Assembly: GCA_016763135.1 (NCBI GenBank)
Contig: JAESUI010000122.1
Location: 1-7,866 of the forward strand
DNA length: 7,866 bases
Reading direction: 5' to 3'
Origin: Flavobacteriales bacterium
GTDB taxonomy: Bacteria; Bacteroidota; Bacteroidia; Flavobacteriales_E; Vicingaceae
Shown: piece after piece, positions 1 through 6,276 of the stretch
How positions within the stretch are numbered: position 1 is the first letter of the stretch
Layout: each line of letters opens with the position of its first letter
Made by a program: the position numbers and the translations under genes
The notes under the pieces: model-generated
Told to the model about the DNA's origin: nothing
What the model saw: only the letters and a program-made list of their open reading frames with translations
Database searches by the model: none

Positions 1-59
1 AACAATATCCAAAAGATAAGCTAAAAGAGATTGATGATTTGTTCGCAGAAATTGCTTAG
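1..59 (+). pseudogene. 5' fragment of the repeat protein gene, ended by an in-frame TAG
   Basis: The reading frame starting at base 3 reads QYPKDKLKEIDDLFAEIA and then stops at TAG (57-59). This is the end of one 71-residue repeat unit. It matches the next unit, which reads QYPKDKLIEIEAKLAEIA in the same frame exactly 213 bp downstream. The frame stays open and keeps the repeat pattern after the TAG, so this is the upstream piece of the same gene, whose start lies left of the window. The linker length around the TAG (19 residues before the next repeat Tyr) equals that of a later unit, so a base substitution is more likely than an indel. Whether the gene is dead, read through or wrongly sequenced cannot be decided here. 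Confidence 0.7.
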
Positions 60-1109
60 AAAAAAGCGGAAGAAGCAGCATCTAAATTAGCTGATGGAGA
101 GCGGGATGCTAAATATCAAGAAGCAATTACACTAGCTGATAATGCTTTTGGATTTGAAAATTATAGACAAGCTAAGTTGAAATATATTGAAGCTCTAGCA
201 ATTAAATCTGATGAGCAGTACCCAAAAGATAAGCTAATAGAAATTGAAGCGAAATTAGCTGAAATAGCTAAAAAGTTAGAAGAGGATCAGTTAGCAGAAG
301 AATCAGAAAGAAAGAAAAAAGAGTATTTTGATGCTTTAGTGGCTGAAGCAGATGCGGAGTTAATAGGCAAAAATTATCAAGAAGCAGAAGGAAAGTATAA
401 TCAAGCGCTTGGTGTAATTCCAGGAGAGAAATATCCTCAAGATAAATTGCAAGAAATAAAGGATCTTTTAGCTAAGATAGAGTCAGATAAAGCTAATGTT
501 AATTTAGCAAAAGAAGAGTTAGATAAGAAGTATAATGATTATGTAAATCAGGCAGATCAATCATTTGGAGCAAAAAAATATGCAGATGCAAAAAGTAATT
601 ACAAATCTGCTTTATCATTGAAATCTGCAGAATATTATCCTAAGGATCAAATAAAAGAAATAGAAAGATTATTAGCTGAAATAGCAGCTAATGAAGCTGA
701 AATAACATTGACAAATAATGCATTAAAACAAAAACAAGAACGATACAATGCTTTCATAAAAACTGCTGATGGAGAGTTGTCTGGAAAAAGATATACCAAG
801 GCTATTTCAAACTATGAACAGGCATTAGGTTTAATGCCTGACAAAGCATATCCTAAAGAAAAAATTGATGAGATTAATCAACTGTTAGCTGCTCTAGCTG
901 AGAATAATAAAGATGCTAAAGCAGCTGGTTTAGCAGAAAAAGAAAAAAGAGCTGAGTACAATAAGTTAATATATAAAGCGGATAGAGAAATGAAACTGAA
1001 AGAATATATTAAAGCTCAAGTTGGCTACCAAGCTGCGTTAGATCTTTATACAAACGAAAAATATCCGAAAGGGAAGTTAGAAGAGATTGTAGGGTTATTG
1101 ATTAAAGCA
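3..1109 (+). repeat. Tandem 213-bp coding repeats (71-residue TPR-like units)
   Basis: The YP[KQ] motif recurs with its Tyr codon at 6, 219, 432, 636, 849 and 1062. The spacings are 213, 213, 204, 213 and 213 bp, so the period is 71 residues with one 68-residue unit. Each unit has a helical pair (Y..A...AD..F....Y..A...Y..AL) followed by YPK.K..EI..LLA and a variable charged linker. The first two copies share the exact 16-mer ccaaaagataagctaa (9-24 and 222-237), while later copies have diverged, which suggests that the upstream copies duplicated more recently. More units probably lie left of the window. Confidence 0.88.
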
Positions 1110-2552
1110 AACGAAACTGAGGAAGTCGTGGTGTCTAACAATACCTATTCAGGTTCTAATGCTTCAATTACTAATGCAAAAGAAAAAGAAATTGAAGCTA
1201 GAATGGCTGAATTGTTTGGAAAGGGAAAAACTAATAAAGACAAACTACTACAGGAGAATAAAAATGCGTTTAATGAGCAAGAAGAAATTAGAATTACAGC
1301 AGGAATAGATAGGACTAGTAAGGCCAACGATCAAAAGGATCAATATATTGCTGATTTTATTGAGCAAACGGAAAGAGGAAATAAATACCATATAGAAAAT
1401 AATAAAACTTTATTAGAAACAGCAAAGATGTTGGAAAAGGCAGAAAACAATAGAATTAAATCTGCGGATAAAAGAAGAAACGAAGCTGATTCAGAATTAG
1501 CTGAATATACTAAAGAAGAATTAGAATTCGTAAAAGAGCAACAAGAGTTAAGTAAAGAAAAAATGGAAACACATTATATATATGTTGATAATCTGACTGA
1601 GGCTGAAGTGATGATGATGGAAAGAGGGGATAAGATGAGAGAAAGTAATAGGATTGAGATAGGAAATATGACTAAAGAAAGGGAGAAGAATAAGGCAAGA
1701 AATAAAAAAAGAAGAGAAGAATTGGAAATTGACGTTGATGAATATAAAGCCGAATTAGCAAAAGAAGAAGAAATTAGAATTACTGCAGCTATTGATAGAA
1801 CAGCTGAAAATGGAAAAGAAATCAAAGATCTTTATGATGAAATGACGAAACAGCAGATTAAAAAAACAAATTATTATAAACTGAATGTTGATGAATTAGT
1901 AAAGTTTAAGGAAAGGATAGATCAGTTGGAGAACTCAAGAATTGAAAGAGCAGAAAATGAAAGGGAAACTTATAAAAAAGTTTTAGCAAAGATTGAGAGT
2001 GATTATTTGAAAAATGCTAAAAGACAGGAACAGAAATACTATGAAGATGCTTATATGGTTGATGAGTATAAAAAAACAGTTGTAAAATATGAGTTAGCTA
2101 ACCAAAAACAGGCAGATGTAAAGCGAGTGAAATCTAATGCCAAAATAGTTAAAGCAATTGAGGAGCTAGGAGCAACGACACAATCTCAAGAACAGAGGTA
2201 TAAAGATTTTCAAGTTAAACTGGCTGAACAAAAAAAGAGCAACAATAATTTTGTTGCTGATTTACAAACGATAGAGCGAGCTAAAATATTAGAAGCAGAT
2301 GCTGAGTTAGACGATTTTTATATTGGAGAAAAACGATTGACTCAAGATGATGAGTTAGCAAAAAAATATCCTCAGGGGATTACAGAGGAAGTAGCAGAGG
2401 CAGGAAACTCAATAACAATAAAAAGAATTAAAGTAACAGGGAATCATGCTGATGTTTATGAACGCGTATTTTACGCTTGGGGAGGTACTTTTTTCTATAA
2501 GAATGGAGTAAACATTACACAATCCCTTTGGGATAAAGAATCCATTGATTAA
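177..2552 (+). CDS. TPR-like repeat and coiled-coil protein (5'-interrupted)
   Basis: I do not recognise a named gene. The frame is open from base 60 after the TAG at 57-59. The TTG at 177 is the only ATG/GTG/TTG codon between that TAG and the ATG at 834. It sits inside a repeat unit and has no good ribosome binding site, so it is probably an internal Leu and the true start lies outside the window. Counting from 177, residues 1 to about 310 hold 71-residue TPR-like units with the pattern Y..A...AD..F....Y..A...Y..AL, then YPK.K..EI..LLA. Residues about 330-720 are Lys/Glu-rich and probably helical or coiled-coil, with a segment repeated at 369-436 and 531-598. Residues about 726-791 form a small domain ending in KRIKVTGNHADVYERV, WGG and FFYKNG, a tail I associate with Bacteroidota proteins that carry such repeats. 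Localisation is unknown because the N-terminus is missing. Genes for three exported proteins follow directly. A scaffold or protein-interaction role is inference only. Confidence 0.75.
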   Translation: MKYIEALAIKSDEQYPKDKLIEIEAKLAEIAKKLEEDQLAEESERKKKEYFDALVAEADAELIGKNYQEAEGKYNQALGVIPGEKYPQDKLQEIKDLLAKIESDKANVNLAKEELDKKYNDYVNQADQSFGAKKYADAKSNYKSALSLKSAEYYPKDQIKEIERLLAEIAANEAEITLTNNALKQKQERYNAFIKTADGELSGKRYTKAISNYEQALGLMPDKAYPKEKIDEINQLLAALAENNKDAKAAGLAEKEKRAEYNKLIYKADREMKLKEYIKAQVGYQAALDLYTNEKYPKGKLEEIVGLLIKANETEEVVVSNNTYSGSNASITNAKEKEIEARMAELFGKGKTNKDKLLQENKNAFNEQEEIRITAGIDRTSKANDQKDQYIADFIEQTERGNKYHIENNKTLLETAKMLEKAENNRIKSADKRRNEADSELAEYTKEELEFVKEQQELSKEKMETHYIYVDNLTEAEVMMMERGDKMRESNRIEIGNMTKEREKNKARNKKRREELEIDVDEYKAELAKEEEIRITAAIDRTAENGKEIKDLYDEMTKQQIKKTNYYKLNVDELVKFKERIDQLENSRIERAENERETYKKVLAKIESDYLKNAKRQEQKYYEDAYMVDEYKKTVVKYELANQKQADVKRVKSNAKIVKAIEELGATTQSQEQRYKDFQVKLAEQKKSNNNFVADLQTIERAKILEADAELDDFYIGEKRLTQDDELAKKYPQGITEEVAEAGNSITIKRIKVTGNHADVYERVFYAWGGTFFYKNGVNITQSLWDKESID
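1281..1970 (+). repeat. Duplicated segment within the coiled-coil region
   Basis: The motif EEIRITAxIDRT occurs at codons starting at 1281 and 1767, that is 486 bp (162 residues) apart. Similarity continues for about 68 residues in each copy (1281-1484 and 1767-1970), including KD.Y, a central Tyr/Asn/Leu pattern and a closing E[N]xRIxxAxxxR. A related NRIEIGN...ERE segment between the copies (around 1648) suggests a longer, worn repeat series. This is an internal duplication of coding sequence, not a mobile element. Confidence 0.75.
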
Positions 2553-2563
2553 AAAACGAAACA

Positions 2564-3556
2564 ATGAAAAAAGCAGTTCTTCTTCTATTAATTTTTACAG
2601 TTTCATTTTTAGCAAATTCACAAAATAAAACTGAGTTTACACTCAGTCTTAAAGATGGAAGTGTAGTGACAGGGTCAACAAAGATTACTAAAATTACATT
2701 GGTTACCGATTATGGTAAACTTGAAATCCCTATTAAAAATGTAACATCGATTGAATTAGGCTTGCATGCGGACTATTCTCAAAAAAGTAAAATATCAAAC
2801 CTAATTAAACAGCTTTCCAATTCTAATAATGAGATTAGGGAGAATGCTTATAAAGCTATTACAACATTAAGTGCTTCGGCTATTCCTATTATAGAGGAGA
2901 TCATGTTTTCTTCAGAATATGATCCTGGAGAGTTTAGTGATTTTTCATTATCAACAGCTGTAAATGAGCTGAAATCTGCACATAATGTATCTGATAACTA
3001 TAAGAGTAAGGATATTGTATCGATTGATTATGAGTATAATATGGGTGGAAAGTATGATTTTAAAACGATTGAATTGAAAACAGAATACGGAACATTAACG
3101 ATTCCAAGAGCAAAAATTGATAAAATAGATGTTATGTTTTATGATGCATCTGATGGAGGAATGAAAACCTTTAAGCTTTTTGCAACTACTCATATTAGCG
3201 GAAATAATAATGGGGGTTGGTTGAAAACTGGAATAATGGTTAAAAAAGGACAAAGCATAGATATTATTTCCTCTGGTGAAGTTACTTTTGCTAGTCTTTC
3301 AGGTAATAAGTATAAGCCAGATGGAGCTTATAAAGGAGCTACAAGTGATAAGTTTACAGCAAATGTTTCTACTTCAACATATCCTGTTTATGGCAATGCA
3401 GTTTTTAAAATTGGAGAGAGCGGAACATCTAAAAGTGCTGGAGCAAAGTATAAAGGGAAAGCAGATGCTAATGGAATGCTTTATTTCTCGATATACGAAA
3501 CAGTATACAATGCTTCTAATACAGGTTATTATATCGTAAAGCTAAAAATTAGATAA
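2564..3556 (+). CDS. Secreted protein with HEAT-like segment and PA-IL/LecA-like C-terminal domain
   Basis: Residues 1-20 are a clear signal peptide (MKK, then a Leu/Val/Phe core ending LANSQ), so the product is exported to the periplasm or beyond. Residues 28-66 hold a strand-rich segment (LKDGSVVTG, YGKLEIPI, SIELGL) and residues 150-192 a second similar one (TIELKTEYGTLTIP, IDKIDVMF). Between them, residues 75-140 are helical and HEAT-like (NEIRENAYKAITTL, then IPIIEEI). Residues 202-330 resemble the PA-IL/LecA galactose-binding fold, with W.KTGI.VKKGQSI.I, KPDGAY, GNAVFKIGESG and a final NGMLYFSIYE...NTGYYIVKLKI. From memory of LecA, the acidic calcium ligand in its YND motif is not obviously kept (IYET here), so sugar binding is uncertain. 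The ATG lies 11 bp after the preceding stop and there is no strong Shine-Dalgarno, as is usual in Bacteroidota. The gene is translationally close to both neighbours. The exact function is unknown. Confidence 0.85.
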   Translation: MKKAVLLLLIFTVSFLANSQNKTEFTLSLKDGSVVTGSTKITKITLVTDYGKLEIPIKNVTSIELGLHADYSQKSKISNLIKQLSNSNNEIRENAYKAITTLSASAIPIIEEIMFSSEYDPGEFSDFSLSTAVNELKSAHNVSDNYKSKDIVSIDYEYNMGGKYDFKTIELKTEYGTLTIPRAKIDKIDVMFYDASDGGMKTFKLFATTHISGNNNGGWLKTGIMVKKGQSIDIISSGEVTFASLSGNKYKPDGAYKGATSDKFTANVSTSTYPVYGNAVFKIGESGTSKSAGAKYKGKADANGMLYFSIYETVYNASNTGYYIVKLKIR

Positions 3557-4483
3557 TTGCAGCTAAGGATTAAGTATATCTCTTTGTTTTTGTTTACAAG
3601 TGTTATTGCCTCTTGTCAAACAACTAAAACAGAAGAATATATTACTGTACCAGCACTAGACAGCATAGTAGAGATTGTAGTTGATACATTAATTCAAAAA
3701 GACACCATTCATTACACTTATTTCTGGAAAAATGAATATGATTATTCATCAGCACTAGTCAATACGATTGAATTGCCAGATGGATACCACCGGATTAAAA
3801 CCGATTATAATTCTTTTGCTGGCTGGTTGCAGCATTTACCTATAAGTTCTGATAATACCGTTTACCTATATAGTGGAGAAGTAAAATACAATCAAACTGC
3901 TCAGTTTAATGTCTTAGATATTGATGTTGGAGATAAAGATTTACAGCAGTGTGCTGATGCAGTGATGCGTTTAAGAGCAGAATATTTGTATTCTTTTAAT
4001 CAGTATGACAAAATACATTTTAATTATACAAACGGTGTAAATATCCCTTTTTCGAAGTGGAGTAATGGTTATTACCCTAGTTTAAAAGGAAATAAGGTGG
4101 TATGGATTTCTTCATCAAACAATACATCTTATAAAAGTTTTAAAAAATACTTGACTAATATATATATGTATGCTGGAACAGCTTCTTTAGAAAAGGAATT
4201 GAAAAGTGTTGTAATTTCAGAAATACAAGCTGGTGATGTATTTATTAGGGGAGGTTTTCCTGGTCACGCAGTTATTGTTTTAGATGTTGTTGTGAATGAA
4301 GAAACGAATGATAAAGCTTTCATTATTGCGCAAAGCTATATGCCAGCACAAAGTATCCATATCCTTAAAAATCCAAAGAATAATGGTTTTTCGCCATGGT
4401 ATAGTGTAAATGAAATAAAGGATGTAATAGAAACACCAGAGTGGAATTTCTATAGCAGTCAATTAAAACGATTTGTTGAATGA
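3557..4483 (+). CDS. DUF4846 family lipoprotein, possible papain-like amidase fold
   Basis: The start is a TTG directly after the previous TAA. It is chosen because it gives a complete lipoprotein signal (QLRIKYISLFLFTSVIASC) with lipobox IASC and Cys20 as the lipidated residue. No in-frame ATG lies nearby. The body carries the marks of the DUF4846 family: DLQQCADAVMRLRAEYLY (128-145), NYTNG (156-160), YAGTASLEKEL (205-215), GDVFIRGGFPGHAVIVLD (226-243), AQSYMPAQSIHILKNP (258-273) and SPWY (279-282). The family has no function known to me. The GDV...GHAVIV block looks like the His half of an NlpC/P60 or CHAP-type enzyme, and Cys132 in LQQCADAV with Gln259 could complete an active site, but this is inference. 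At 308 residues it is complete. Its TGA overlaps the ATG of the next gene by 4 bp (ATGA), which suggests translational coupling. Confidence 0.88.
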   Translation: MQLRIKYISLFLFTSVIASCQTTKTEEYITVPALDSIVEIVVDTLIQKDTIHYTYFWKNEYDYSSALVNTIELPDGYHRIKTDYNSFAGWLQHLPISSDNTVYLYSGEVKYNQTAQFNVLDIDVGDKDLQQCADAVMRLRAEYLYSFNQYDKIHFNYTNGVNIPFSKWSNGYYPSLKGNKVVWISSSNNTSYKSFKKYLTNIYMYAGTASLEKELKSVVISEIQAGDVFIRGGFPGHAVIVLDVVVNEETNDKAFIIAQSYMPAQSIHILKNPKNNGFSPWYSVNEIKDVIETPEWNFYSSQLKRFVE

Positions 4484-5616
4484 GAGGCTTAGTATTATTT
4501 ACATTTTTTATAATTATTCTTAGTTGTCAATCTGGTAAAAAAGAAGATGTATTAAGTGCTAATCTGAATGAAACTATTTCCAAGAATAATATTAAATATG
4601 CGGAAGGGTTTACTATAAATCAGTTTGAAGGGTATAAACTGTTAACAATACAAAATGCCTGGGTTGGGAGCAATACTTCTTTTAAATATGTACTGTACAG
4701 TAATGAAAAGCCACAAGGGATAATAGATGCTGTATTTATAAAAACACCCATAAAATCGATAGCTTGTATGAGTTTAACTCATGTTGCTTTTATAGAGAAA
4801 TTAGGGTTAGAGCGTTCCATCATTGCACTATCTGGATGTGATTATGTAAGTAGCCCTACAATCAATAAACGCATAACTGCTAATTCAATTAAAGAAATAG
4901 GGCAGAGTCAAAGTATAAATTATGAAATGTTAGTAGAAGAAAACCCAGATTTTATAATGGGTTTTGGTATAGATGCTTCATCTAACAAAACCATTAATAA
5001 GATGGAAACATTAGGTTTAAATGTTGTTCTTAATGCTGAATATATGGAAACTCACCCTTTAGGAAAAGCAGAGTGGATTAAGTTTGTAGCAGCATTTTAT
5101 AATGAGGATGAAAAAGCAGCAGCTATTTTTGATGAGATAGAAAAAGAGTATTTAAGTTTATTAGATTTAACTCAAAAAATTAAAATAAAACCAACGGTTT
5201 TTACAGGGATGCCATGGAATGGAGCTTGGTATGTTCCTGGAGCAGAGTCATTTCAAGTGCAATTATTTAAAGATGCAGGTGCAAGTTATTTATGGATGGA
5301 TAGCATTGAAAAATCAAGCTTAGTTAAATCGAAAGAAATTATTATTGACGAAGCTTATGATGCAGATTTTTGGTTAAACCAAAACAGTTTTAGAGATATT
5401 ACATCTATTGTAGGTTTTGATGAAAAATTTAAAGGGTTTAAGGCTGTTAAAAACGGGCATTTATTTAATAATGATAAGCGACTAAATGATAAATCGGGGA
5501 ATGATTATTGGGAATCGGGCGTAGCAAATCCTCACATTGTACTAAAAGATTTAATCAAGATATTTCATCCAGAATTATTAACCCACGAGCTTTACTATTA
5601 TAGAGAATTGAAATAA
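4480..5616 (+). CDS. ABC transporter substrate-binding lipoprotein (BtuF/FecB-like, type III)
   Basis: This is a periplasmic binding protein of the iron-siderophore, heme or vitamin B12 class. The N-terminus MRGLVLFTFFIIILSC is a lipoprotein signal with lipobox ILSC and Cys16 as anchor. The pattern is typical of the Bacteroidota branch: YAEGFTI (40-46), YKLLTIQNAW (52-61), IKTPIKSIACMSLTHVAFIEKLG (87-109), the lobe-1 motif NYEMLVEENPDFIMGFG (147-163), VVLNAEYMETHPLGKAEWIKF (182-202), then TVFTGMPWNGAWYVPG (239-254) and the C-terminal YWESGVANPHIVLKDLIKIFHPEL. The length (378) is normal. The ligand cannot be read from the sequence; iron chelates or corrinoids are the usual ones. No permease, ATPase or TonB receptor gene lies in the window, so a transporter, if used, must be encoded elsewhere. 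The gene ends the four-gene run and is followed by a palindromic terminator. Confidence 0.88.
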   Translation: MRGLVLFTFFIIILSCQSGKKEDVLSANLNETISKNNIKYAEGFTINQFEGYKLLTIQNAWVGSNTSFKYVLYSNEKPQGIIDAVFIKTPIKSIACMSLTHVAFIEKLGLERSIIALSGCDYVSSPTINKRITANSIKEIGQSQSINYEMLVEENPDFIMGFGIDASSNKTINKMETLGLNVVLNAEYMETHPLGKAEWIKFVAAFYNEDEKAAAIFDEIEKEYLSLLDLTQKIKIKPTVFTGMPWNGAWYVPGAESFQVQLFKDAGASYLWMDSIEKSSLVKSKEIIIDEAYDADFWLNQNSFRDITSIVGFDEKFKGFKAVKNGHLFNNDKRLNDKSGNDYWESGVANPHIVLKDLIKIFHPELLTHELYYYRELK

Positions 5617-5617
5617 A

Positions 5618-5649
5618 AAAAAGAGATTCTATTAATAGAATCTCTTTTT
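5618..5649. terminator. Bidirectional intrinsic terminator between convergent genes
   Basis: This is a perfect 32-nt palindrome: an A-run, agagattctat, then its mirror image and a T-run, centred between 5633 and 5634. As RNA it forms a hairpin with a short AT loop and a U-tract on either strand, starting 2 bp after the TAA of the binding-protein gene and 28 bp beyond the end of the DUF1573 gene. It is placed to end both converging transcripts. The rest of the 61-bp gap (5650-5677) holds only a small agtta/taact hairpin and a repeated agtcta. Confidence 0.88.
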
Positions 5650-5677
5650 AAGTCTAGTTATTTTTTAACTTTTTAGT

Positions 5678-6241
5678 CTACTTAGGTACTTCAACATTCG
5701 CAGAAATATTTATAGTAGTAGTAATAGGGTCTGTGTTGGCAGTAATGGTAATTGTTTTTGTTTGAGCTCCTTGTTGTTTTCCTGGGCTGTAAACAACTTC
5801 AATTTCTCCTGTTTCACCTGGTTTAATTGGTTCTTTCGGGAACTGAGGAACTGTACATCCACAACTTCCTACAGCACTTTCAATAATTAATGGATCTTTA
5901 CCTGTATTGGTAAACTTAAATACTTTAGTGTTTTTAGAGTCTTGTTGAATTGTACCGTAGTTATGAGTGATTTCAGCAAATGTCATATTTGTTTTAGTCC
6001 TTGTTTCGGATAGTTTTGGGGCAGGAGCAGGAGTTGGAGTAATATTAGGTTGTCCTAATGGTGTATTTGTTAAAGGATTGATAATGTTGTTTGGAGCTGG
6101 GTTCGCTGCAATGTTACTTTGTGGAGTAACTGCATTATCTGTAGCATTCATTCTTTGAGGACTATCATCCATAAAAAAAGTATTGATAACAAGTGTTAAT
6201 GCGATAACTCCAATTAATCCTAATTTAATATTTTCTTTCAT
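5678..6241 (-). CDS. DUF1573 domain protein with N-terminal membrane anchor
   Basis: The start is taken as the ATG at 6241 (187 residues). An upstream TTG at 6274 would add 11 residues before the hydrophobic segment and is less likely. Residues about 6-23 (KLGLIGVIALTLVINTFF) form one membrane segment, either a signal anchor or an uncleaved signal. Residues 28-77 are a low-complexity Asn/Pro/Thr/Ala linker ending in PTPAPAP. Residues 85-187 are the DUF1573 domain, an Ig/ASPM-SPD-2-Hydin-like beta sandwich: FAEITHNYGTI, KFTNTGKDPLII, the diagnostic GSCGCTVP (125-132, with Cys127 and Cys129) and KPGETGEIEVVYSPG. The domain is very common in Bacteroidota, and its role is not settled. The protein would be anchored in the inner membrane with the domain outside the cytoplasm. 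The gene follows the S41 peptidase gene by 35 bp and is probably co-transcribed with it. It ends with TAG. Confidence 0.9.
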   Translation of the reverse strand: MKENIKLGLIGVIALTLVINTFFMDDSPQRMNATDNAVTPQSNIAANPAPNNIINPLTNTPLGQPNITPTPAPAPKLSETRTKTNMTFAEITHNYGTIQQDSKNTKVFKFTNTGKDPLIIESAVGSCGCTVPQFPKEPIKPGETGEIEVVYSPGKQQGAQTKTITITANTDPITTTINISANVEVPK

Positions 6242-6276
6242 CTGTAAATTTTTAATTTGAGGTAAATTTACCAATC
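6242..6276 (-). promoter_or_regulatory. AT-rich spacer with 12-bp palindrome before the DUF1573 gene
   Basis: The 35-bp gap between the peptidase stop and the DUF1573 ATG holds the perfect palindrome ggtaaatttacc (6261-6272). A longer possible stem pairs gtaaattt (6244-6251) with aaatttac (6264-6271). It has no T-run like a terminator and is too short for a clear promoter. It could be a translation or RNA-processing element, or chance in AT-rich DNA. Confidence 0.25.

Noticed and set aside
57..59. TAG as a reassigned sense codon
   Set aside because: The DUF1573 gene ends at its normal length with TAG (5678-5680), followed shortly by more in-frame stops, so TAG works as a stop in this genome.
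1145..1825. Two antisense open frames (1145-1327 and 1574-1825, - strand)
   Set aside because: Both lie inside the coiled-coil coding region and share an AVILISS stretch only because they are the reverse of the duplicated EEIRITA segment. They have no independent coding signs.
3276..3539. Overlapping + strand frame inside the lectin-like domain
   Set aside because: The other frame has a signal peptide, a domain match and operon spacing. This one is a shadow with a composition unlike a real protein.
4280..4462. Antisense frame inside the DUF4846 gene
   Set aside because: It is the reverse of the conserved AQSYMPAQ...SPWY region and has no start context or recognisable motif.
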